Shown: piece after piece, positions 14,069-22,312 of the stretch
Layout: every line of letters begins with the position of its first letter
How positions within the stretch are numbered: position 1 is the stretch's first letter
The notes under the pieces: model-generated
Told to the model about the DNA's origin: nothing
Seen by the model: the letters and a program-made list of their open reading frames with translations, nothing else
Databases searched by the model: none
Origin: an uncultured Eubacteriales bacterium
Lineage (GTDB): Bacteria; Bacillota; Clostridia; Lachnospirales; Bianqueaceae
Direction: 5' to 3'
Assembly: GCA_902493345.1 (NCBI GenBank)
Contig: CABUPM010000026.1
Coordinates: forward strand, 1 to 23,837
Length of the DNA stretch: 23,837 nucleotides
Position numbers and translations under genes: made by a program

Positions 14069-16183
14069 TTACTTCAGCAGTGTAAAATGAGAGAAGACAC
14101 TGACCAGCGTATTCGCGATGGTGGACATGGTCTTGATGAAGATGTCCAGCGCGACGCCGACGACGTCCTTACGGGTGTCACCGACGGTATCGCCGGTAAC
14201 AGCTGCCTTATGGGCAGGAGATTTCTTGCCGTGGCCTTCCAGGAAGCCGCCTTCAATGTACTTCTTCGCGTTATCAAACGCGCCGCCGGAGTTGCCCATG
14301 AAGATAGCACGCGGAATCGCTACGATCGTAGCGCCGACTAGCAGGCCGCCGACAAATTGTACGCCGAAGACGAAGCCGCCGATAACGGGGATGAGCAGCG
14401 CCAGTACAGACGGAATCAGCATCCGGCGCAGTGCTTCCTGCGTGGCCATTTTGATCATGCGGTTATAATCCGGCTTTACGGTGCCTTCCAATACGCCGGG
14501 GATGGACAGCAGACGGTCGCCCTCGTCAGCCATCAGGCGGGCGGCATCGATTGTGTTGTCAGTTAGCATAGCGGCAAAGTATTCAACCAGCGCGCCGCCG
14601 ATGATACCGCCGGCTACGGTGATATAGGACGCGAAGTCCAGTACGCCGGACAGACCCTCGGCGCCGTTTACGAAGGATACGATCAGAGATACGGTAGCGA
14701 AAGCGGCGGAACCGATGGCAAAGCCCTTGCCGATGGCAGCCGTGGTATTGCCTACAGCGTCCAGCTTATCTGTGATCACACGGATATCCGCGGGCAGATG
14801 GCAGGATTCTGCCAGACCGCCGGCATTGTCAGCGATAGGACCAAAGGCATCGATGGAAACAGTCGCGCCTACGAATGACAGCATACCCAGAGCGGAAATA
14901 GCGATACCGTAGGTGCCGCAAAGGAAACCGGACAGGAACAGGGCCACGCCGATAATCAGAATCGGGGCCAGGCAGGAACGGGAGCCGATCGCGTCACCCT
15001 TCGTGATAACGAAAGCCTCGCCCTCTGTCGCCATCTCTGCCAAACGGCGGGTAGGCTTGTAGTCTGTGCTGGTATAGTATTCGGTGATTGTACCGATCGC
15101 GATACCGCTGACAATACCCATTACACTGGATACCCACGGAGAAAGCCAGCCAAGCTTGAAGCCTGCGGATTTCAGAACCTCGGCGTCGATCGTGCCGAAC
15201 ATGTAATAAGAAATAGCCAGACTCAGACCCACGGTGATGCCGGCCGAGATCCAGGTGGCCAGATTCAGCTCGCGGGAAGGATTGTCGCCCATCTTACGGA
15301 TGGCGGCAAAGCCAAGACCCAGCAGACAGCCCAGAAGACCAACACCGGCCAAAAGAACCGGGAAGATCAGAGCGTTGTTGAAAAGATCCGGGATGTTGCC
15401 CAACGTAAAGGAAGCGATCATCATGGAAGCGGACAGGGTAGCCACAAAGCTTTCCAGAAGGTCGGAGCAGTTGCCCGCGATGTCGTTAACGTTGTCGCCG
15501 ATAAAGTCAGCGATAACATTGGGAACACGGCTGTCATCCTCAGGCATATCGTGGCGCAGCTTTGCCAGAATGTCAGAGGAGATATCGGCTGCCTTGGTGT
15601 AGTTGCCGCCGGCAACACGGTTGAACATGGCAACCAGAGAACAGCCCAGAGAATAAGTGGAGATTCTCATGATGGAAGCGTTGCAGGACAGGTTGGCGAT
15701 CAGGCCGTGTCCTGTACTCTGCGTGTCCGGCTGTCCCCAGATCAGAAGGACAATGATAAAGCCGAGCATACCAAAGGCCTGAACGCTCAGACCGCTGATG
15801 CTGCCGCCGCACAGTGCTACCTTGACGGTCTCTCCGATGGAACGGGAGGTCCGCGCCTTATTGGCGGTGCGCACATTGGCGTAAGTCGCACTGCGCATAC
15901 CCAGAATGCAGACGGCACTGCTCATGCAGGCGCCCAAGAGGAAGGTAAGACCGCTGAACGACTCAATAAAAAGGGAAAAAACAAGAGCCAGAACCAAAAC
16001 CACGATTGTTACGGTTTTGAATTCCGTTTTCAGGAACATGGAAGCACCACTGCGAATGATGCCTGCCATTTCCTTCATTTCATCCGTACCCTCATCCATC
16101 TTCTTCACACGAATAAAGTTGAAGAGAACATAGAGGAGGGCCAGGATGATGATTCCAAGTACTATCCAATACTCACGAATCAT
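14069..16183 (-). CDS. hppA: Membrane-bound ion-pumping pyrophosphatase, divergent
   Basis: 704 residues, about 16 helices. It hydrolyses PPi and pumps H+ and/or Na+. ATG 16183 is chosen since AGAGGG lies 8 nt upstream; the GTG at 16192 is too close to that site. Core residues are kept: TKAAD200ISSD204ILAK, PEDDSR, IADFIGDNVND and the C-terminal HKAAVTGDTVGDTRKD. GNTTAAIGKG has Ala, as in K+-dependent enzymes. Several normally near-invariant stretches differ: the usual FRxGAVMG helix reads LCGGSISG (about 124-131), the usual DVGADLVGK reads DISSDILAK, and GPSLNILIK reads GVALDIFIK. It therefore probably belongs to a divergent subfamily, and ion specificity cannot be assigned. It has its own promoter and terminator. 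Confidence 0.94.
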   Translation of the reverse strand: MIREYWIVLGIIILALLYVLFNFIRVKKMDEGTDEMKEMAGIIRSGASMFLKTEFKTVTIVVLVLALVFSLFIESFSGLTFLLGACMSSAVCILGMRSATYANVRTANKARTSRSIGETVKVALCGGSISGLSVQAFGMLGFIIVLLIWGQPDTQSTGHGLIANLSCNASIMRISTYSLGCSLVAMFNRVAGGNYTKAADISSDILAKLRHDMPEDDSRVPNVIADFIGDNVNDIAGNCSDLLESFVATLSASMMIASFTLGNIPDLFNNALIFPVLLAGVGLLGCLLGLGFAAIRKMGDNPSRELNLATWISAGITVGLSLAISYYMFGTIDAEVLKSAGFKLGWLSPWVSSVMGIVSGIAIGTITEYYTSTDYKPTRRLAEMATEGEAFVITKGDAIGSRSCLAPILIIGVALFLSGFLCGTYGIAISALGMLSFVGATVSIDAFGPIADNAGGLAESCHLPADIRVITDKLDAVGNTTAAIGKGFAIGSAAFATVSLIVSFVNGAEGLSGVLDFASYITVAGGIIGGALVEYFAAMLTDNTIDAARLMADEGDRLLSIPGVLEGTVKPDYNRMIKMATQEALRRMLIPSVLALLIPVIGGFVFGVQFVGGLLVGATIVAIPRAIFMGNSGGAFDNAKKYIEGGFLEGHGKKSPAHKAAVTGDTVGDTRKDVVGVALDIFIKTMSTIANTLVSVFSHFTLLK

Positions 16184-16255
16184 GTATGACACCCTCTTTC
16201 ATAAAAAATAAGTGCGTGAGTGGACTACAACCACATATCCACCCATTCTATTTAG

Positions 16256-16284
16256 AAAATACAACAAACTATACGAAATGTCAA
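16256..16284 (-). promoter_or_regulatory. Promoter of hppA
   Basis: Minus strand: perfect TTGACA (16284-16279), 17-bp spacer, TATTTT (16261-16256). The leader of about 70 nt can form a small GTGGA/TCCAC hairpin (16218-16241) whose role is unclear. The rest of the 290-bp gap up to 16480 holds only this and the divergent MGMT promoter. Confidence 0.75.
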
Positions 16285-16418
16285 TAATAATTGGTAATTC
16301 ATCGCAAAAACAAGCGAATTCGACAAAAAGAGTAAGAATGCTTCGGGAAAATAAACAAATGGGTGGGGCGGAGGAGGGACGAGAAATGAAAAAATGACCT
16401 ATAGCCATTTGAAATAGC

Positions 16419-16447
16419 TTGACGTTTCCGGAAGGAGTGCTTATAAT
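16419..16447 (+). promoter_or_regulatory. Promoter of the MGMT-dat unit
   Basis: TTGACG (16419-16424), 17-bp spacer, perfect TATAAT (16442-16447), 32 bp before the MGMT-family start codon. Confidence 0.85.
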
Positions 16448-16479
16448 GGGGGTACCAGGAGAGGAGAGACAAAACGGCG

Positions 16480-16785
16480 ATGGAGGAACGGCTGATCTAT
16501 GAGATTTTGTCAGTGGTGGAGGAAATCCCGGTAGGCAGGGTTGCCACATATGGGCAGATCGCGTATTTGGTGGGCAGGGAGAAGAACGCGCGGCTGGTGG
16601 GGCGGATTCTCAGCAGGGCGCATTTCTATGGAGAGTATCCCTGTCATCGAGTGGTCAACAGTATGGGCCGTCTTGTGCCGGGATGGACAGAACAGGGAGC
16701 GCTCCTCAGACAGGAAGGCGTTATGTTGAAAGATGACGCGCATGTAGATCTGAAAAAGTACCGGTGGGAACCGGGAGAATCCTAA
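16480..16785 (+). CDS. MGMT-family (alkyltransferase domain) protein
   Basis: 101 residues: just the DNA-binding/active-site domain of O6-alkylguanine-DNA alkyltransferases. It has the helix-turn-helix IPVGRVATYGQIAYL (16-30), the arginine finger segment ARLVGR (37-42), and P54-C55-H-R-V, so the methyl-accepting Cys is kept. Alkyltransferase-like (ATL) proteins of the same size usually replace that Cys by Trp or Ala. Without the N-terminal domain of Ada/Ogt it may still repair or only flag alkylated guanine. AGGAGAGGAGAG lies a little far (about 12 nt) upstream. It is followed after 13 bp by dat. Confidence 0.93.
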   Translation: MEERLIYEILSVVEEIPVGRVATYGQIAYLVGREKNARLVGRILSRAHFYGEYPCHRVVNSMGRLVPGWTEQGALLRQEGVMLKDDAHVDLKKYRWEPGES

Positions 16786-16798
16786 GGAGGAAAAAGAC

Positions 16799-17659
16799 AT
16801 GAAGAGTCTGGGATATTATAATGGTGTATACGGACCGTTGGAGGAGATGACGGTCCCGATGAATGATCGGGCGGTGTATTTTGGGGACGGAGTCTATGAG
16901 GCAATACTCGTACAAAACCGCGTAATCTTTTCGTTGGAGGAACATCTGGATCGCTTCTGGAGAAGCTTCCAGGCGCTTCGGATTCCGTTCGCGATGAGCC
17001 GTGAAGAGCTGAAAAAGGAGCTGTACGGCATGGTGGACCGGATGGAGACAGATGAGCCGCTGCTCTTGTATTGGCAGGCCAGCCGTGGAACGGCTCCGAG
17101 ATCGCATCTGTTCCCTAAGGAGGGAACGGCCAATCTGATGATCACACTGAAGCCGATTCGGCTGAAGAATATGGAGACATTCCGGCACAGACTGATCACT
17201 TTGGAGGATACCCGTTTCCTGCACTGTGACATTAAGACGCTGAATTTGATTCCCAGCGTCATGGCCGCGCAGGCCGCGGAGGAGGCAGGGTGTACCGAAG
17301 CGGTGCTGCACCGGGGAGATCGTGTAACGGAGGGCGCACACAGCAATGTTTTGATTATCAAGGATGGGGTTCTGAAGACGGCGCCCTGTGATAACCTGAT
17401 CCTGCCGGGGATTACCCGGATGCATGTGCTCCAGCTGGCACAGCAGTGCGGGATTCCAGTGGAGGAAAAACCGTTTACGGTAGCGGAACTGAAGGATGCG
17501 GACGAGATCCTGGTGACCAGTTCCAGCGCCCTTTGCCTGCGGGCGGAGAGCATCGATGGACAAGCGGTCCGCCAGAGCGCGTCGGAACTGGTGCGGCAGC
17601 TTCAGAAGGCGTATCAGGAAAAGTTTGAGAGGGAGACGGCAGGCAGCCTGAGAAGATAA
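16799..17659 (+). CDS. dat: D-amino acid (D-alanine) aminotransferase
   Basis: 286 residues, PLP fold type IV, cytosolic. It interconverts D-alanine plus 2-oxoglutarate with pyruvate plus D-glutamate, supplying D-amino acids for peptidoglycan. Features: YYNGVYGPLEE start, DRAVYFGDGVYEA, PLP lysine in CDIKTLNLIPSV (Lys146, one off the well-studied Bacillus enzyme's Lys145), VTEGAHSNV, and LPGITR. These distinguish it from ilvE, encoded separately at 7942. The AGGAGG site overlaps the MGMT stop codon (TAAGGAGG). The next gene, a broken pectinase, starts 12 bp later. Its preference for D- over L- substrates is inferred from the motif set. Confidence 0.88.
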   Translation: MKSLGYYNGVYGPLEEMTVPMNDRAVYFGDGVYEAILVQNRVIFSLEEHLDRFWRSFQALRIPFAMSREELKKELYGMVDRMETDEPLLLYWQASRGTAPRSHLFPKEGTANLMITLKPIRLKNMETFRHRLITLEDTRFLHCDIKTLNLIPSVMAAQAAEEAGCTEAVLHRGDRVTEGAHSNVLIIKDGVLKTAPCDNLILPGITRMHVLQLAQQCGIPVEEKPFTVAELKDADEILVTSSSALCLRAESIDGQAVRQSASELVRQLQKAYQEKFERETAGSLRR

Positions 17660-17671
17660 GGAGAGCAGAAT

Positions 17672-18432
17672 ATGAGCAGACTTCAGTTGAAAGTTCCGTT
17701 TCGAACAGCGGACAGCGTGCTCCTGGTGTGGGATAAGCAGGCGCCGGATATCCGTTATGATATCGAAGTGAATGGAGATTTCAGAGCAAGCTGTGCTTGT
17801 ACAGATTACACGGTGACAGAGCTGGAACCGGATACGGAACATGCGTTTACGGTCCGCACGGGTAACCTATCGGAGACCGTACGGGTCCGGACTGGGCAGA
17901 GAAGCAAGGTACTGGATGTGACGGATTTGGTGTTGCCGTGGGCAGCGAGATGTCCGGAGGCGTCCGGCATGTACTGGTACAGGATTGTACGTTTACCGAT
18001 ACTTTCAGTGTGGCCAGTGTAAAGAACCGGCGCGGCCGGGGCAATTGTATCGAAGATGTCCTCTACGAGGACCTGGTGTTTGTCAACACCAAGACGGATC
18101 AGCAGGATACCAAATGGTTCCGGGGCGGGATCTATGTAGATCAGTTCTACGGCTGTGAACCGTTTGATGACGCGGCGGAAGAGCCGATGGACGAGGGCAC
18201 GCCGGTGATTCGGAATATCACGTTCCGCAATATTCAGGCGGACACAGCGGTCAGCTCGGCAATCTATCTGGTAGGACTGCCGGAACAGCCGCTGGAAAAT
18301 ATCCGGCTGGAAAACGTACAGGCCTCCGGACGTTGGGGAATGCGCGCCGCGAATATTCGGGGACTGATAATGGAGAATACAAGCGTCACTGCGCGGGAGG
18401 GAGAGACCTTCCGGATGGACAGAGTCGAATAA
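17672..18432 (+). pseudogene. GH28 (polygalacturonase-like) pseudogene with large internal deletion
   Basis: ATG 17672 follows AAGGAGAGCAG. The first ~85 codons encode a fibronectin-III-like domain (WDKQAPDIRYDIEVNG, YTVTELEPDTEHAFTVRTG) that ends in SKVLDVTD, where a GH28 domain normally starts. The frame then turns to nonsense and stops at 18022. From about 17932 another frame (+2) encodes the GH28 C-terminal part: AVGSEMSGGVRHVLVQDCTF, RRGRGNCIEDV, GLPEQPLENIRLENV, to the TAA at 18432. Roughly 250-300 residues are missing, including the catalytic Asp region. The breakpoint lies around 17925-17935. Full relatives in gut Clostridia cut pectin; this copy must be inactive. It sits directly behind dat in the same unit. 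Confidence 0.85.
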
Positions 18433-18445
18433 AAATGAAATATAC

Positions 18446-18498
18446 AAAAAGCAGCACCGTTGATTGGTTCAAGGAAACCGACACCGGTGCTGCTTTTT
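18446..18498. terminator. Bidirectional terminator
   Basis: AAAAAGCAGCACCG (18446-18459) pairs perfectly with CGGTGCTGCTTTTT (18485-18498); a small inner GGTT/AACC stem sits in the loop. A and T tracts on both sides let it serve the plus-strand GH28 remnant and the minus-strand small membrane protein. Confidence 0.92.
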
Positions 18499-18515
18499 GT
18501 ATCTGCGGGAAATGC

Positions 18516-18752
18516 TTAATTTCTGAAATATTTTAGTATGGACAAGAGAATTCCGAGTGTGCAATATACATTGACGACCCAACGGACGGCGCTGAAGATC
18601 CAACCGACCAGCGGAAGCCAGGTGAAAAGGCCGAGGAGCAGATGCGGAACGGCGGCGCATACGATATAGATCAGGAGAGAAGTCAGAAGCGACATGGTAT
18701 CCTGGTATTTGGCAATCGTGCTGATAGGGAATAGTTTATCATATTGATTCAT
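18516..18752 (-). CDS. Small membrane protein of unknown function
   Basis: 78 residues. ATG 18752 is used because AAAGGAG lies 8 nt upstream; a longer frame from 18794 has no such site. After a polar N-terminus (MNQYDKLFPISTIAKYQDT) there are two hydrophobic helices, about 22-45 and 49-72, ending KYFRN. The LPLVGWIF and CTLGILLSILKYF segments recall small two-helix envelope proteins, but I do not recognise a named family. It is monocistronic with its own promoter and terminator and divergent from the large protease gene. Confidence 0.72.
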   Translation of the reverse strand: MNQYDKLFPISTIAKYQDTMSLLTSLLIYIVCAAVPHLLLGLFTWLPLVGWIFSAVRWVVNVYCTLGILLSILKYFRN

Positions 18753-18784
18753 GGAAAAGCTCCTTTCTCTAAAAGTATAATCTA

Positions 18785-18813
18785 AAAATATCATGGAAGA
18801 GGGAAGATGTCAA
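18785..18813 (-). promoter_or_regulatory. Promoter of the small membrane protein
   Basis: Minus strand: TTGACA (18813-18808), 17-bp spacer, TATTTT (18790-18785), about 32 bp before the ATG. Confidence 0.72.
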
Positions 18814-18858
18814 GTTTAGCGGCATATAACTAGGGAAAGACAGTCAAAGAGGAAGCGT

Positions 18859-21800
18859 ATGAGCGGAAGTATAGACGGAGCGCTGCTGGCGGCATTGGGT
18901 CTTACGCAAAGTCAGCTGGAACAGACGGATGAACTGCAGGTGGGATATCTGCCGGAAGAGGAACGCTTTGAGGTGGTCGTGCGGTATCATGGCGATCTGG
19001 AGGAGGCGCTGCGGGAGCTGCCGGGAGCCTCTGGCGAGATTTTAACAGAGCGGTACGCGATTCTGATCCTGACGAAGGAACAGATCTACAGAGCAGCGGC
19101 CCTGAGCCAGATAGAATATGTAGAGAAGCCCAAAGCGCTTTTGGCCAGTGATGTGGGGGCGCTTCGGGCGGCATGTATTCCGACGGTACAGCTTCCGGAG
19201 ACATATGACCTGCATGGCCGGGGGACACTGATTGGAATACTGGATTCCGGGATTGACTATCTGCATCCGGCTTTTATCACAGAAAATGGAGAGAGCCGGA
19301 TTGCGGCTCTATGGGATCAGACATTGGAAGGAAAACAGTATTTTACCAAAGAGGAGATTACCGATGCCATTCAGGCATATCGGGGGGGAGGACGGGAAGC
19401 GGCTTATGCGCTGATACCCAGCCGGGATGTGCTGGGACACGGAACACAGGTGGCAGGCGCGGCGGCGGGAAACGGAAGAGGGGGAGACGGCAGGGTTCGG
19501 GGAGTAGCGGATGAGGCAGAGTTGATCGTTGTTAAGCTGGCGGAGAATCGAGGATACGGATTTACGAGGACGACCGCCGCGATGCGCGGATTGAAATATG
19601 CCGTAGAAACGGCGCAGGAGCTGGGCCGGCCGATTGCCGTGAACCTCAGCATGGGCACCAATATGGGAGGCCATGACGGGGATTCTTTGTTTGAGACCTA
19701 TATAGATGACTGGAGCAGGCGGTGGATCAATTCACTGGTTGTCGCGGCGGGCAATGAAGGAACGGCCGGACGGCATGCGGCGGGAACGATGCGACAGGGG
19801 GAGCAGCGGGAGATCGAGGTGCAGGTCGGAGAGAGGGGAAGCGTTCTGTTTCAGATCTGGAAGGCGTATGGAGATCAGTTCTATATCAATGTAGGGTCTC
19901 CCGGCGGAGAGAATACAGGGTTTATCCGAGAGGGAGAAGGCGGCTTTCTGACGGCGCTGGACGGAACATGGATATGGATCTATTATGGCAGTCCGGATCC
20001 GTATTCCGGAGCTTCCGCAATCTATATCAATCTGTTTGCGCCGCGAAGTATTCAACCGGGTCTCTGGAGAATCTACCTGCAGGCCCGAACCATCCTTGAC
20101 GGCCGGTACGATATCTGGATGACCGGGGAGGGAGTGGCCGGACGTAATACGTATTTTCTTGTGCCGGAAGAAGAGACTACCATCACAATGCCGGTGACGG
20201 CTGACTCGGTGATCGGTGTCGCGGCGTACAATCATACAACTGGAGCCATTGCGCCCTTTTCCGGCAGGGGGTATTCCAGAGAGGGGCGGATTGTAAGACC
20301 GTCTCTGGCGGCCCCTGGCGTGGGAGTTCTGACGGCGTTGTCCGGCGGCGGGTATGGGGCGGTGAGCGGAACCAGTATCGCGTCGCCCATTGTGGCGGGC
20401 GCGGCAGCGTTAATGTTGGAATGGGGATATGTGCGGAAGAATGACCTCTTTTTATATGGAGAGAGGTTAAAGGCGCTTTTGACGGCGGGCGCGGAACGGG
20501 ATTTTGGAATGCTGACATTCCCGAACCGTGATTGGGGATATGGCAGACTGTGTCTGTCTAAGACGATGCGGGAATTGACGCAGCGGGATTTTTTGCTGCG
20601 ACAGGCGGAATCGGTAAATTGCCGCGAGGCGGCCCAGTCTGAGGAATATATAGAACTTGTCTTTCCTAAGCAGCTGGATGGGGGACTGCCCTTTCCTGGT
20701 TGGAATATAGAGTGCCTGCGGGAAATCAGAAACAATGATCTGTTGGCATATGTACGGGCCGCGGATATCGGAGAGGCTTATCCATGGGAATATTTACCGA
20801 TGCTCTATGGTCTGGCGGCCGATGTGACAGCGCTGGATGCGGCTGGGGTGACCGAGGCGCAGGAGCTTCCGGGAATGGGGCTGCGGGGGACGGGGATAGT
20901 GATCGGCGTGGTTGATACGGGGATCGATTACCTCCACCCCAGTTTTCGTACGGAAGACGGGAGAAGCAGGATTCTAAGCCTGTGGGATCAGACAGAAAAG
21001 GAAGGAAAAGCCCCGGACGGATATGGATACGGGTGTGAATATCTGCAGACGGAGATCAATAGGGCCATCCGGGCACAGGAAGAGGGAGAAAATCCTTATG
21101 AGATTGTGGCGCAAAGGGACGAAGATGGTCATGGAACCTATGTTGCAGGAGTAGCGGCGGGGACGCAGGATCTTCGGGAAGGATTCTCCGGGGCGGCGCC
21201 GGAAGCGGAATTGATCGTCGTAAAGCTCAAGGAGGCCAAGGAAAGGCTTAGAAATTATTATGGCATCCCGGCAGAACAGCGAGCATACCAGCATACGGAT
21301 ATTCAGCAGGGGGTCTCTTATGTTATGGAGAAGGCAGGCAAGAAGCCGGTGGTGGTTCTGCTCGCACTCTCTGCCAGCCTGGGAGCGCATGATGGAAGCT
21401 CGGGACTGGAAAACGCGCTGGAGCAGTACCGCAGGCAGTCGGGGACGGTGATTGTATGTGCTGCGGGCAACCAAGGGGACAGCGCGACACATGCCTCCGG
21501 GATACTCTCGGCACAGGAGGAGGTGGAGTTTTTTGTGGATACGGGGGAGAATGTACTGATCATGACGGTATGGATGCATGCGCCGGATCAGTTTTCATTG
21601 TCCATGGTTACGCCCAGAGGGCATGTGGTGGAGAGAATTCCGCGGGGCATTCTGGGGCCGCAGAGGATACGGATCCCGGTAGAAAACACAGTGGTGGAAG
21701 TGGAATATTCACAGGAACGCAGCTGGAACGGAGAACAGGCGGCGGTGATCCGTCTGGAACGTCCGTCGGAAGGCTTGTGGAGACTGTACTTGTACGGAGA

Positions 21801-22287
21801 TACGGTACTCGAGGGCACATACGATATATACATGCCGCTCAGACAGTGGATCCGGCCGAATACCCGTTTTTTAAAGGCGGATCCGGCCGGAAGTGTTACA
21901 ATGCCGGGGACAGCGGCAAGTCCGGTAACGGTGGGAGGGTATAATCATCTGACATCCAGCTTGTATCCGGCATCCGGACGGGGACCTACGCGGCTGGGAA
22001 GGATCAAGCCGGATGTGGCGGCGCCGTCGGTTGGAATCTATGGACCGGTTTCGCCGGCCGGATACCAGGCGGGGAGTGGAACCAGCAGCGGAGCGGCCAT
22101 TGCGGCCGGAGGCTGCGCACAGATTCTGGAATGGGCTATAACCTATGGAAATCAGCCGGGAATCAGTCCGGCCAATATCAAGGCGCTCTTATACAGAGGC
22201 GCTGTCAGGCGTCCGGAAATCAGCTATCCGAATAATCGTTGGGGCAATGGACAAATGAATGTCCTGCGCAGTCTGGAAAATGGCTGA
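18859..22287 (+). CDS. Tandem Csp-like subtilase (S8), two protease units
   Basis: 1142 residues; ATG 18859 after AGAGGAAG. Two fused subtilisin units. Unit 1: prodomain-like start (about 25-107, FEVVVRYHGD, YVEKPK), Asp129 in GILDSGIDYLHP, His194 in GHGTQVAG, Ser506 in SGTSIASP, with a jelly-roll-like insert (about 305-455) between His and Ser. Unit 2: Asp686 in GVVDTGIDYLHP, His758 in GHGTYVAG, Ser1076 in SGTSSGAA. Oxyanion Asn segments AAGNEG and AAGNQG are present. The inserts and prodomain resemble clostridial Csp germination proteases, which process the spore cortex hydrolase SleC. In C. difficile CspBA the CspA half is dead; here both triads look intact. No signal peptide, consistent with Csp proteins. 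No clear sigma-A promoter lies upstream; GGCATATAAC (18821-18830) might be a sporulation-type -10, which is speculative. Confidence 0.92.
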   Translation: MSGSIDGALLAALGLTQSQLEQTDELQVGYLPEEERFEVVVRYHGDLEEALRELPGASGEILTERYAILILTKEQIYRAAALSQIEYVEKPKALLASDVGALRAACIPTVQLPETYDLHGRGTLIGILDSGIDYLHPAFITENGESRIAALWDQTLEGKQYFTKEEITDAIQAYRGGGREAAYALIPSRDVLGHGTQVAGAAAGNGRGGDGRVRGVADEAELIVVKLAENRGYGFTRTTAAMRGLKYAVETAQELGRPIAVNLSMGTNMGGHDGDSLFETYIDDWSRRWINSLVVAAGNEGTAGRHAAGTMRQGEQREIEVQVGERGSVLFQIWKAYGDQFYINVGSPGGENTGFIREGEGGFLTALDGTWIWIYYGSPDPYSGASAIYINLFAPRSIQPGLWRIYLQARTILDGRYDIWMTGEGVAGRNTYFLVPEEETTITMPVTADSVIGVAAYNHTTGAIAPFSGRGYSREGRIVRPSLAAPGVGVLTALSGGGYGAVSGTSIASPIVAGAAALMLEWGYVRKNDLFLYGERLKALLTAGAERDFGMLTFPNRDWGYGRLCLSKTMRELTQRDFLLRQAESVNCREAAQSEEYIELVFPKQLDGGLPFPGWNIECLREIRNNDLLAYVRAADIGEAYPWEYLPMLYGLAADVTALDAAGVTEAQELPGMGLRGTGIVIGVVDTGIDYLHPSFRTEDGRSRILSLWDQTEKEGKAPDGYGYGCEYLQTEINRAIRAQEEGENPYEIVAQRDEDGHGTYVAGVAAGTQDLREGFSGAAPEAELIVVKLKEAKERLRNYYGIPAEQRAYQHTDIQQGVSYVMEKAGKKPVVVLLALSASLGAHDGSSGLENALEQYRRQSGTVIVCAAGNQGDSATHASGILSAQEEVEFFVDTGENVLIMTVWMHAPDQFSLSMVTPRGHVVERIPRGILGPQRIRIPVENTVVEVEYSQERSWNGEQAAVIRLERPSEGLWRLYLYGDTVLEGTYDIYMPLRQWIRPNTRFLKADPAGSVTMPGTAASPVTVGGYNHLTSSLYPASGRGPTRLGRIKPDVAAPSVGIYGPVSPAGYQAGSGTSSGAAIAAGGCAQILEWAITYGNQPGISPANIKALLYRGAVRRPEISYPNNRWGNGQMNVLRSLENG

Positions 22288-22312
22288 CATAAAAAAGGAG
22301 GGGGAAAGGAAA

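Noticed and set aside
16212..16397. 61-codon plus-strand frame between hppA and the MGMT gene
   Set aside because: No ribosome binding site or homology; it overlaps the hppA promoter and leader.
16721..17842. 373-codon open frame on the minus strand opposite dat
   Set aside because: It is the mirror of dat with no recognisable motifs; dat has intact active-site motifs and a ribosome binding site.
18821..18830. GGCATATAAC as a sporulation sigma factor -10 for the tandem protease
   Set aside because: Only a partial match and no matching -35 element at the right distance; too weak to list as a promoter.
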